Assembly (NCBI RefSeq): GCF_016629525.1
Contig: NZ_AP024269.1
Location: forward strand, 124,001-188,000
Origin: Kaistia sp. 32K
GTDB taxonomy: Bacteria; Pseudomonadota; Alphaproteobacteria; Rhizobiales; Kaistiaceae
Reading direction: 5' to 3'
DNA: 64,000 nucleotides
Notes under the pieces: model-generated
What the model was told of the DNA's origin: nothing
The model's database searches: none
The model's input: only the letters and a program-made list of their open reading frames with translations
Program-made: the position numbers and the translations under genes
Shown here: piece by piece, positions 1-7,594 of the stretch
How positions within the stretch are numbered: the stretch's first letter is position 1
Layout: every line of letters begins with the position of its first letter

Positions 1-1343
1 AAGCCCTGCAGCACGGTGAGCAGGAAGGCGAGGCCGATCTGCACGCCGCCATAGGAGATCCGCTCGCTGCCGGAGGAGACCCAGGCGGCCGGCAGCAGGG
101 CCACGAACACCAGCACCATCAGGCCGCCGACGCTGGTGATGTTCGGAATGACGAACAGAATGGCGCCGATGCCCATGGCGGCGCCGATCAGGCAGCCGAT
201 GATGCGCAGCGTGAGCTTGTGCACCGTCTCGCCGGTGGTGCCGAGCGAGGCGACGAAGCAGGTGATCATCGCGGTATGGATGCCCTGCCAGTCGATGCCG
301 GCATAGACGATGTAGGCGATCATCGCCGCGAGCGTGGTCTTCAGCGCGAAACGCTGGTGGTTCGGGTTTGTGAGCGCGTCGGCGGCGAAGAACGGCTCCT
401 GCGCCATGACGGGCCAGGTCTGGTTGGGCTCCGCCATTTCGGCGAGCGCCGACCAAGCTTCCCGGAGCGCCGGATCGTCGGTCGCCGGCGGCATTTCGTC
501 GGGAGCGGGGATGTCGCCTTCGCTCCGGATCGCCGCGGCGACCTTCCGGCAATGCGCGGCGAGGCGCGCGCGCTCTTCCGCCGTCACGTCGGCGGGCAGC
601 GCGGATACGGCGAGCATCAGCGCATAGCTCTGCTCGATCGCATGCGCCAGCCGGTTCGAGACGCGGTTGGGCACATAGTGCAGCACGCGGGTCAAAAGCG
701 CCCGCTGGTCGTGGTCGGCATTGCCTTCGCGCAGGAGCTCGCGCAGCCGGGCGAGGCTCGCCGCGTCGTGCGCTTCCGCGTGGTCCGCCGCCGCCTCGAC
801 GCGGTCGCGCCACGTCGTCCGCAGCAGGCGCGACGGCTTCCAGCCGAGCACGAGGTTGAAGCACAGCATCAGCGCCATCGGCATCGTCACCATCTGCCAG
901 GCGTACAGCAGGCCGCGCGTCACGGCCTCGCCGAATGGCGCGGCGCTGACGAGCGACAGCGCGAAGGTGATGACGAGCGCCATGTCCGAGCCCAGGTCGC
1001 CGAGCTTGCTGACCGAGCCGAGATAGACGAAGGCGAAGGAGGCGAGCGCCATCACCGCCAGTCGCAGGAAGGGGATCTCGATCGTCCATCGCGTCAGCAG
1101 GAAGACCAGTGCGACGAAGACCGTGACGAGGATGGTGGCGCCGATGGCAAGCGCGATGTTGGTCGAGGCGTCCTGCTTCATCAGATAGATGATCAGGTAG
1201 CAGCCGATCGCCGGTTCCGGGATCTTGTAGATCATGGCGACGGCGGCGACGAGCGCACAGAGCAGCGCGACCCGCCATGTCATGCCGAAGCGACCCTCGA
1301 AGGGCCGGAGATCGGCGATGACCTGGTGGATCCGCAGCGACAT
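1..1343 (-). CDS. FUSC-family efflux permease (3' end outside window)
   Basis: Inner-membrane permease of the FUSC/AaeB type, which exports aromatic acids or related organic anions with an HlyD-type partner. 447 codons are visible, beginning MSLRIHQVIADLR; the C-terminus lies beyond the left edge. A membrane block near residues 20-150, a hydrophilic middle and a second membrane block near the edge (IGAAMGIGAILFVIP) match the family's two-block layout. The ATG sits 4 bases after the HlyD stop, so it is the third gene of a YtcA-HlyD-FUSC operon. The substrate cannot be read from sequence. Confidence 0.85.
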   Translation of the reverse strand, partial: MSLRIHQVIADLRPFEGRFGMTWRVALLCALVAAVAMIYKIPEPAIGCYLIIYLMKQDASTNIALAIGATILVTVFVALVFLLTRWTIEIPFLRLAVMALASFAFVYLGSVSKLGDLGSDMALVITFALSLVSAAPFGEAVTRGLLYAWQMVTMPMALMLCFNLVLGWKPSRLLRTTWRDRVEAAADHAEAHDAASLARLRELLREGNADHDQRALLTRVLHYVPNRVSNRLAHAIEQSYALMLAVSALPADVTAEERARLAAHCRKVAAAIRSEGDIPAPDEMPPATDDPALREAWSALAEMAEPNQTWPVMAQEPFFAADALTNPNHQRFALKTTLAAMIAYIVYAGIDWQGIHTAMITCFVASLGTTGETVHKLTLRIIGCLIGAAMGIGAILFVIPNITSVGGLMVLVFVALLPAAWVSSGSERISYGGVQIGLAFLLTVLQG

Positions 1344-1347
1344 CGGC

Positions 1348-2391
1348 TCAGCAGCGCTCGGCGCTGTGGATGGTGGCGAGCGCCGAGGCGCCGGCGCGCA
1401 TCAGGTTTTCCGGCGGGTTGTCGAGCAGGATGCGGACCGGGAAGCGCTGCGAGATGCGCACCCAGTTCAGCGTCTTCGGCACATAGGGCAGGCTGCGCGG
1501 GATCGGCAGCACTTCGCCGGAGCTGACGCCCCAGCCGATGCCGACGACCCGGCCCCGGATCGGGATCGACTGGTTCGCCATGACATAGCTGGTGGCGCAG
1601 GCGCCGACCTCGATCCGCTTCAGCTCGGTTTCGCGGAAGGCGGCGGTGACGAACCACTGCTCGGTGTCGATCAGGGTGAAGACCGACTGGCCGGTGATCA
1701 CGAATTCGCCGGTCGAGACGTTCAGCCCGACGACGAGGCCGTCATGCGGCGAGCGGACCTCGGTATCGGCGAGGTTGCGCTCCGCCAGCGCGAGCGCGGC
1801 CTTGCGCGCCTGCACCAGCGCGTCGGCGCCGTCGGCGGTGGAGACCAGCGCCTCGGCTGCCTCGCGCTGCGCGATCGCCTGCTTCAGGCTGATCGCGGCA
1901 TCGCGCTTGGCGGTCGCGGCGTCGTCGACCTGCTGCGCCGTGACATAGCCCTTGGGACGAAGCGCCGTCAGGCGGTCGAGGGTCTGCGTCGCCAGCTCGA
2001 GATTGACCTGCGCGCGCGATGCCTGCTCGACGGCGATCGCAGCGTTGGAGGTCTCGGCGCGGATCGTCCGCTCCTGCGTCGAGAGGGCGGCCTCGGCGAT
2101 GCCGAGATCGGCGGTCGCCTGCTCGACGGCCAGGCGATAGGGCACCGGGTCGATGGCGAACAGCAGGTCGCCGCGCTTCACCCGCTCATTGTCCTTGACC
2201 GCGATCTGGATGATGCGGCCGGGCACGGTGGAGGAGATGTTGATCAGATTGGCTTGGACGACCGCGTCTTCCGACATCGGGTTCAGTTCGCCCTCTTGCA
2301 GGTACTTCCAGCCGAGCGCCACGGCGCCGCCGACGATGGCGAGACCGATGACGCCGCCGAGCGCCTTGCCGAGGATGCCGGGCTTGCCCAT
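1348..2391 (-). CDS. HlyD-family periplasmic adaptor of the efflux pump
   Basis: Membrane-fusion protein of 347 residues that links the FUSC permease to the outer part of an efflux pump. An N-terminal anchor helix is at about residues 11-31. A biotinyl-lipoyl half-motif follows (ISSTVPGRIIQIAVKDNERV, then RGDLLFAIDP), a long Ala/Gln-rich coiled-coil hairpin covers roughly 80-200, and a second lipoyl half (VRSPHDGLVVGLNVSTGEFV) comes after. The open frame extends upstream, but the start MGKPGILGKALGG at 2391 is chosen because it leaves 2 bases after the YtcA stop and begins just before the anchor helix. EmrA/AaeA-like; confidence in family is high. Confidence 0.9.
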   Translation of the reverse strand: MGKPGILGKALGGVIGLAIVGGAVALGWKYLQEGELNPMSEDAVVQANLINISSTVPGRIIQIAVKDNERVKRGDLLFAIDPVPYRLAVEQATADLGIAEAALSTQERTIRAETSNAAIAVEQASRAQVNLELATQTLDRLTALRPKGYVTAQQVDDAATAKRDAAISLKQAIAQREAAEALVSTADGADALVQARKAALALAERNLADTEVRSPHDGLVVGLNVSTGEFVITGQSVFTLIDTEQWFVTAAFRETELKRIEVGACATSYVMANQSIPIRGRVVGIGWGVSSGEVLPIPRSLPYVPKTLNWVRISQRFPVRILLDNPPENLMRAGASALATIHSAERC

Positions 2392-2393
2392 GG

Positions 2394-2666
2394 TCAGCGT
2401 CCGAAGAAGAGGAGGGAGGTGGCGAAGGCGATCGCGGCGGCGAGGCTGGTATAGACCAGCAGGCGCAGCGGCAGCCTGTCGTCGATGCCCGTCAGGACGA
2501 AGACGACCCGGATGAGGACGGCGCCGAGAATGCCTGCCACGGCGCAGGCGAGCCAGGCGGGGAAATAGGCGCCGAAAAGGGGGATGGAGGGAGCGCGCGT
2601 CTCGGCGCAGCCGCCCAGCACGATCGCGGCGAGAGGCGCCAGGCGAGCGCAGGACTTCAATCTCAT
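2394..2666 (-). CDS. YtcA-family small lipoprotein
   Basis: Small 90-residue envelope protein at the head of the efflux operon. The N-terminus MRLKSCARLAPLAAIVLGGC ends in a lipobox (LGGC, Cys at residue 20), so it should be lipidated. Two hydrophobic segments follow (about 35-55 and 65-85). Short YtcA or DUF1656 proteins regularly precede HlyD-FUSC pairs; the lipobox favours YtcA. The start at 2666 is chosen because it puts the signal peptide at the N-terminus and has a GGAG sequence upstream; longer in-frame starts add only unlikely Arg-rich sequence. Confidence 0.75.
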   Translation of the reverse strand: MRLKSCARLAPLAAIVLGGCAETRAPSIPLFGAYFPAWLACAVAGILGAVLIRVVFVLTGIDDRLPLRLLVYTSLAAAIAFATSLLFFGR

Positions 2667-2971
2667 GAGACGCCAGCTCCCGAATTCCGAGCGCGGCGGC
2701 TCGCAATTTTCATACGGTACGATTACCGTTCCGGCCTGCACTCTGCAACCGGCGGATGTCCTCTTTGTAAGGCTGGCTGGGAAGCATCCGTCGGGATGGC
2801 GGGAGATCGGGGCATCGCCGATGCGCCGGACACGGCGCTTGGCGGCATTTGGCCGCAAACCGGCATCCGCGAGGCGGGCAGGCGGGACGAGCGGGAACGG
2901 AAAGCGCGAAGCGCCGGAGGCGGGATCGTTTCCGGCGCCCCCGCTATCTGGCGAGGGCGCCGGCCTCGGCT
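2667..2971. promoter_or_regulatory. Intergenic region upstream of the efflux operon
   Basis: About 300 bases between the YtcA start and the sulfatase stop. It holds the control region of the efflux operon, including the perfect inverted repeat at 2714-2729. No convincing gene is seen; short open frames here are Arg-rich and lack ribosome sites. Confidence 0.5.
2714..2729. promoter_or_regulatory. Perfect inverted repeat ACGGTA-CGAT-TACCGT (TetR-type operator candidate)
   Basis: Six-base arms with a four-base centre, 48 bases upstream of the YtcA start. The size and spacing fit a TetR- or MarR-family operator for the YtcA-HlyD-FUSC efflux operon. No such regulator gene is adjacent in this window. 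Confidence 0.5.
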
Positions 2972-4669
2972 TTACTGCGAAGGCGTCGCCGGAGCCTTCT
3001 TCAGCTGCGCCAGGACCTGGTCAAGATTGTAGCTCGCCGGGTCCTGCATCGGCGGATAGGTCTTGTAGCTCTCGAGTTCCTTCAGCCAGAGCGACTGGCC
3101 GATCGGCAGGATGTTCCAGTCATAGATATAGGCGGTGCTGGGCGCCGCGAGCGCGCCGCCGACACCGAGGATCGTCTTGGTATCGTCGAGCGCCGAGATC
3201 TCGAACGGATCGCGGCCGATGTTGACGATCTGCGTCCAGCCATAGGTGACGTCACCGGTCAGGCCGCAGGTCGGGCAGGTGCCCGCCATCGTGTAGTAGA
3301 ACTTCCAGTTCTTGTAGCGGACGGCCGAGGGCTTGGCGCCGCCATAATAGAAGAACGTGTCGCGGGCGGACTTTCCCTTGCCTTCCAGATAGTCGCGCTG
3401 GTCGACGCCATCGAGCGTCGTCTTGACGATACCGGCATAGGCGCCGGCCTCGATTTCCTTCTTCAGCCCGTCACCCTTCGGACCGCCGGCGATGTCGACC
3501 AGGGTCGGCAGCCAGTCGAGCGACGCGAAGATTTCGGTCAGGACCGTTCCCGGCTTGATGTGGCCGGGCCAGCGCACGAGCATCGGCGCGCGCATGCCGC
3601 CTTCCCAGGTCGTCAGCTTGCCGCCCTTGAAGGGGGTGGTGCCGCCGTCCGGATAGGTGATGACCTCGGCGCCGTTGTCGGTGGTGAAGGCGACGATCGT
3701 GTTGTCGAGCGCGCCCATGTCTTCCAGCTTCTTGAGGACGACGCCGATATTGTCGTCGAGCTGCTTCATGCCGACTTCGTTGATGCCCCAGTCCTTGCCG
3801 CCCTGTTCGCCGAGCATGGCTTCGTATTTGGGCGACAGCATCGTCGTGATGTGCATGCGGGCCGGATTGTACCAGACGAAGAACGGCTTGCCGGTCTTCT
3901 TGGGATCATTGCGGTCGAGATAGTCGACGACCTTGCTCGAGATCTCCTCGTCGACGGACTTCGAACGCTCCAGGGTCAGCGGACCTTCGTCGCTGCAGGT
4001 CTGGTTCTTCGCCGTGCCGTCCGAGGACTTGCAGGCGATGACCGGGCGCGGCGGGGTCAGGCAGACCGTCGTCGCGGGGTCGACGGCGCCGGGCACTTCC
4101 GGCAGGCCGGGTATCGGCGTGTTCTTGCAGGGCGGCGAGATGGTCTGGTCGATCGGGGTCTTGTTGATGTCGGGGAAGCTCACGCCCTGCATGGCGTCGA
4201 GATGATAGAGATAGCCCCAGAATTCCTGGAACCCGTGCGCGGTCGGCAGCGCGTCGGTGTGGTCGCCGAGATGGTTCTTGCCGAATTCGCCGGTGCTGTA
4301 GCCCAGATCGTACAGGAACTTGGCCAGAGCTGGCGTGCCGGGACGCAGATAGCTCGGGCTTCCGGGCAGTTGCGGCGGGATCATGCCGGTCCGAAGCGGA
4401 TGCATCCCGGTGAAGAAGGCGTTGCGACCGGCCGTGCAGCTCTGCTCGGCATAGTAGGTCATGAACTTGGCGCCCTCGCGGCCGATGCGATCGATGTTGG
4501 GCGTCTCGCCCACGGCCAGGCCGCCGTGGTAGATGCTCGGCTGCATCCAGCCGATGTCGTCGCCCATGATGAACAGAATGTTGGGCCGCTCCTGCGCCGA
4601 AGCCATTCCGGATGATAATGCCATCGACGTGAAGAAGCAGGCGCCTGCTAAATGAATGAGATTTTTCAT
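2972..4669 (-). CDS. Exported sulfatase (arylsulfatase family)
   Basis: Hydrolyses a sulfate ester; 565 residues. A signal peptide covers about residues 1-25 (cleavage after ASA). Metal-binding Asp37-Asp38 lie in FIMGDDIGW. The formylglycine motif is Cys78-T-A-G-Arg82, so it is a Cys-type sulfatase with Ala in place of the usual Pro. The start is firm: AGGAGG stands a few bases before ATG. Flanking genes are unrelated and no maturation enzyme is in the window. A large inverted repeat at 4745-4775 suggests dedicated control. The substrate (aryl sulfate, choline sulfate or sulfated glycan) is not determined. Confidence 0.9.
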   Translation of the reverse strand: MKNLIHLAGACFFTSMALSSGMASAQERPNILFIMGDDIGWMQPSIYHGGLAVGETPNIDRIGREGAKFMTYYAEQSCTAGRNAFFTGMHPLRTGMIPPQLPGSPSYLRPGTPALAKFLYDLGYSTGEFGKNHLGDHTDALPTAHGFQEFWGYLYHLDAMQGVSFPDINKTPIDQTISPPCKNTPIPGLPEVPGAVDPATTVCLTPPRPVIACKSSDGTAKNQTCSDEGPLTLERSKSVDEEISSKVVDYLDRNDPKKTGKPFFVWYNPARMHITTMLSPKYEAMLGEQGGKDWGINEVGMKQLDDNIGVVLKKLEDMGALDNTIVAFTTDNGAEVITYPDGGTTPFKGGKLTTWEGGMRAPMLVRWPGHIKPGTVLTEIFASLDWLPTLVDIAGGPKGDGLKKEIEAGAYAGIVKTTLDGVDQRDYLEGKGKSARDTFFYYGGAKPSAVRYKNWKFYYTMAGTCPTCGLTGDVTYGWTQIVNIGRDPFEISALDDTKTILGVGGALAAPSTAYIYDWNILPIGQSLWLKELESYKTYPPMQDPASYNLDQVLAQLKKAPATPSQ

Positions 4670-4744
4670 TGCAGCCTCCTCGATTTCTTATCGCGATTTT
4701 GTGATTATCCGTGTTTTCAGGTGATCAAAATATCATTCTATTCT

Positions 4745-4775
4745 GCACGATAGTAAGATTTACTTAGTATCGTGC
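4745..4775. promoter_or_regulatory. 31-bp inverted repeat upstream of the sulfatase gene
   Basis: Arms GCACGATAGTAAG and CTTAGTATCGTGC are complementary at 12 of 13 positions around ATTTA. It lies 76-106 bases upstream of the sulfatase start in an AT-rich stretch unlike the surrounding DNA. A second perfect repeat, TCTAGC-ACG-GCTAGA, follows at 4784-4798. No T-run adjoins, so an operator is more likely than a terminator. Confidence 0.6.
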
Positions 4776-4850
4776 CAATGTAATCTAGCACGGCTAGACT
4801 AAGTTTGCATCGGGGTGACCGGCCGGGCTTGCAGCCTGAGCTGCCGGCCG

Positions 4851-4880
4851 AAAAAAATGGCCCGCCGGGGGCGGGCCATT
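4851..4880 (-). terminator. Intrinsic terminator of the DUF815 ATPase gene
   Basis: On the minus strand AATGGCCCGCC and its complement form a GC-rich hairpin followed by seven T. It is placed just after the stop of the ATPase gene. Confidence 0.85.
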
Positions 4881-4919
4881 CGGGATTGTCGGGCGCGGGC
4901 CGCGCAGGCGGCGACGCAC

Positions 4920-5765
4920 CTATGCCGGCAGGCTCTGAATGAACTGCCACGCCGTCCGGCCCGAGCGCGAGCCGCGCTGCATCGACCATTCGAGCGCCTG
5001 GCGCTTCAGCTCCTCCGCCGCGTGCGGCAGCTCGAAATGCTCGGCATAGCCCAGCACCATGTCGAGATAGGCGTCCTGCGCGACGACGTGGAAGCCGAGC
5101 GACAGGCCGAAGCGATCCGACAGCGACACTTTTTCCTCCACCGCCTCGCCCGGATGGATCGCCGTCGCCTGCTCGTTCTCGATCATGTCTCGCGCCAGCA
5201 GGTGCCGGCGGTTGGAGGTCGCGTAGAGCAGGACGTTGTCCGGTCGCCCGGCGATGCCGCCGTCGAGGATCGCCTTCAGCGACTTGTAGGCGGCGTCGCC
5301 GGCATCGAACGACAGGTCGTCGCTGAACAGGATGAAGCGCCGGTCGCGGGCCGCCTCCAACAGCGCCAGCAGATCCGGCAGGCTGCCGATATCCTCGCGC
5401 TGGATCTCGACCAGCGCGACCGGGATCTCATCCGGCCGCTCGTCGTTCACGGCGGCATGGACCGCCTTCACCAGCGACGACTTGCCGGTGCCGCGCGCGC
5501 CCCAGAGCAGCGCGTTGTTGGCCGGCCGGCCCCGCGCGAAGCGACGCGTATTCTCGAACAGCGCATCGCGCTGACGCTCGACGCTCTTCAAAAGGCCGAT
5601 CTCGATCCGCGCGATCCGGGGAACCGGTTTCAGCTGCTTCTCCTTCGCGATCCACAGATAGCCCTCCGCCACTTGCTCCAGGCCGGACGGCCGCGCCGGC
5701 GGTGACAGGCGCTCCAGGGCCTCGGCGATGCGCAGGAGGACGTCACGGTTGGTTGGTTCGGTCAT
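4920..5765 (-). CDS. DUF815-family AAA+ ATPase
   Basis: P-loop ATPase of 281 residues in the DUF815 family, common in Alphaproteobacteria and of unknown cellular role. Walker A is GARGTGKSS at residues 89-97; a Walker B-like ILFSDDLSF lies near 150, and an ATSNRRH sensor-like segment near 190. The start MTEPTNRDVL is preferred over an upstream frame whose extra residues overlap the neighbouring transporter gene. A strong terminator follows. It runs in the same direction as the DMT transporter, 13 bases downstream of it, so co-transcription is likely. Confidence 0.85.
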   Translation of the reverse strand: MTEPTNRDVLLRIAEALERLSPPARPSGLEQVAEGYLWIAKEKQLKPVPRIARIEIGLLKSVERQRDALFENTRRFARGRPANNALLWGARGTGKSSLVKAVHAAVNDERPDEIPVALVEIQREDIGSLPDLLALLEAARDRRFILFSDDLSFDAGDAAYKSLKAILDGGIAGRPDNVLLYATSNRRHLLARDMIENEQATAIHPGEAVEEKVSLSDRFGLSLGFHVVAQDAYLDMVLGYAEHFELPHAAEELKRQALEWSMQRGSRSGRTAWQFIQSLPA

Positions 5766-5778
5766 GGTCTCGTTCTTC

Positions 5779-6699
5779 TCAGTCAGCGATCTTTGGGAGG
5801 ACGGGAGCCGCGCCCCGGAGCGGGCGGCGGAAGATTTCGGCACAGGCGACGCCGGCGAGCGCCATGCCGCCGCCGATGACGTGGTAGGCGCGCACAGGCT
5901 CGCCGAGCAGCACGATCGCGCCGAGCGCGGTCAGGACCGGCAGCAGGTTCATGAACACGGCGCAGCGGTTCGGCCCGAGGATCTGGACGCCGCGGATCCA
6001 CAGGAAGGGCAGCACGACGGAGGCGAGGCCGCCGGCATAGGCGATGAGCGGCAACGTCTCCGCGTTCAGCGACCGCATCGCGGCGGGCGTGGCGAGGAAG
6101 GCCGGAAACATGATGGCGAGCGCCGAGAGCGCCTGCATGTAGGTGGATTGCCAGCCGGCGACCGGCAGGTTCCAGCGCTTCAGCAGGACGCTGTAGAGCG
6201 CGTAGACGAGCGCGGCGAGGAACATCAAGGGATCGCCGAGATGCACGCCGTTCCGCGCCAGCGCCGCCGGATCGCCGCCGCTCACCAGATAGAGGAGACC
6301 CGCGAGCGACAGCACGCTGCCGCCGACCATGCCGATCGTCGGCGTGTCGTTCAGCATGAAGGCGCTGAGCGCCACGGTGAGCAGCGGCGTCAGCGCCGTG
6401 AACACCGCCATGTTGGTCGCCGTCGTCGTCTCCGCCGCCAGGTAGGAGAGGCTCTGAAACAGGCACATCGCAAGGAAGCCGAGGATCGCCAATTGGCCGA
6501 GATGCGGCCAGATCACGGCGCGGTTGCGCCAGGCCGGAACGGCGACGAACGGGCTCATCAGGATGACCGCGAAGAGGAGGCGGTAGAAGGTGATCGCCTC
6601 GGGGCCGATCGTGTGCGCCGAGAGGCGCGAGACGATGACATTGCCGGACCAGAGGACGATGGCGACGAACGGATAGAGGTAGGCTGCTTTGCTTTTCAT
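5779..6699 (-). CDS. EamA/DMT-family inner-membrane exporter
   Basis: 306 residues with ten hydrophobic segments and the two-EamA-repeat layout of drug/metabolite transporters, beginning MKSKAAYLYPFVAIVLWSGN. Such proteins export amino acids or small metabolites; the substrate is unknown. An ATG ten codons upstream is possible, but MKSK directly precedes the first membrane helix. The gene is divergent from an AraC regulator with 97 bases between starts, the usual arrangement for a regulator and its exporter target. Confidence 0.88.
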   Translation of the reverse strand: MKSKAAYLYPFVAIVLWSGNVIVSRLSAHTIGPEAITFYRLLFAVILMSPFVAVPAWRNRAVIWPHLGQLAILGFLAMCLFQSLSYLAAETTTATNMAVFTALTPLLTVALSAFMLNDTPTIGMVGGSVLSLAGLLYLVSGGDPAALARNGVHLGDPLMFLAALVYALYSVLLKRWNLPVAGWQSTYMQALSALAIMFPAFLATPAAMRSLNAETLPLIAYAGGLASVVLPFLWIRGVQILGPNRCAVFMNLLPVLTALGAIVLLGEPVRAYHVIGGGMALAGVACAEIFRRPLRGAAPVLPKIAD

Positions 6700-6796
6700 G
6701 GTGCGTGCCGTGATGTCGGGGCTGGGCACGCAAGCCCTAGAGCTTCTCGTCAGGTCCGTATCGCTCTATGCTGACCCAAGCTGTAGAGTTTGGGAC

Positions 6797-7570
6797 ATGA
6801 CGGACGAGATCCTCCATCGCCATCTCGACTTCCACGACACGGCGCGCGCCATGGCGGCGATGGAGGTCAACTATCCGGACGGGGCTTCGACCGGGCTGCA
6901 CGCTCATCCGCGCGGCCAGCTTCTCTATGCCATCGAGGGCGTGATGATCGTCCGCTCGGCCATCGGCTCCTGGGTGGTGCCGCCGAGCCGGGCGCTCTGG
7001 CTCGCGGCCGGCCTCGAGCACGAGGTCGCGATGGCAGGCGCGGTCAAGATCCGCACCGTCTTCATCGACGCGACGCGGGTGGCCGACCTGCCGGGCGAGA
7101 CCTGCGTGGTGGAGGTGTCGCCGCTGCTCCGCGAGCTGATCGTCGCGGCGGTGAAGATCCCGGTCGACTATCCGGAAGGCGGCCGCGACGAACGGCTGAT
7201 GCGGTTGTTGGTCGACGAATTGCAGGTGTCGGACGTGCTGCCGCTGCACCTTCCCGTCCCCCGCGATCCCCGCATCCAGCGGATCTGCGAGGCGCTGATC
7301 GAGGATCCCGGCGAGAACGCCACGGCCGACCAGTGGGCGCACCGGCTCGGCGTGACGGCCAAGACGGTGCACCGCCTGTTCGCGCGGGAGACGGGCATGC
7401 GCTTCGCGCAGTGGCGCCAGCAGGCCCGCCTGCTGCATGCGCTCCGCCGCATTGCCAAGGGTGAGCGGATCATCGACGTCGCCTTCGACTGCGGCTACGC
7501 CAGCCAGAGCGCCTTCACGGCGATGTTCCGCAAGCATTTCGGCGTGCCGCCCTCGGCCTTCTATCGCTGA
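6797..7570 (+). CDS. AraC-family regulator with cupin sensor domain
   Basis: 257 residues. An N-terminal cupin-like domain has a His-containing segment (ASTGLHAHPRGQLLYAIEG). A C-terminal AraC DNA-binding domain spans about 155-257, with two helix-turn-helix units (DQWAHRLGVTAKTVHRLFA and IDVAFDCGYASQSAFTAMF). The start at 6797 gives the expected N-terminus; the frame stays open upstream into the divergent promoter. Its likely target is the divergent DMT exporter. Close relatives are annotated as AraC regulators of efflux or amino-acid export. Confidence 0.9.
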   Translation: MTDEILHRHLDFHDTARAMAAMEVNYPDGASTGLHAHPRGQLLYAIEGVMIVRSAIGSWVVPPSRALWLAAGLEHEVAMAGAVKIRTVFIDATRVADLPGETCVVEVSPLLRELIVAAVKIPVDYPEGGRDERLMRLLVDELQVSDVLPLHLPVPRDPRIQRICEALIEDPGENATADQWAHRLGVTAKTVHRLFARETGMRFAQWRQQARLLHALRRIAKGERIIDVAFDCGYASQSAFTAMFRKHFGVPPSAFYR

Positions 7571-7594
7571 GGGCGGTCGTCCGGCGGGTGCGGA

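Noticed and set aside
219..2454. Plus-strand open frames over the FUSC and HlyD genes
   Set aside because: Arg/Asp/His-rich shadows of the efflux operon on the minus strand.
2849..4615. Long plus-strand open frame opposite the sulfatase gene
   Set aside because: No motif; the minus strand encodes a sulfatase with signal peptide, metal ligands and a strong ribosome site.
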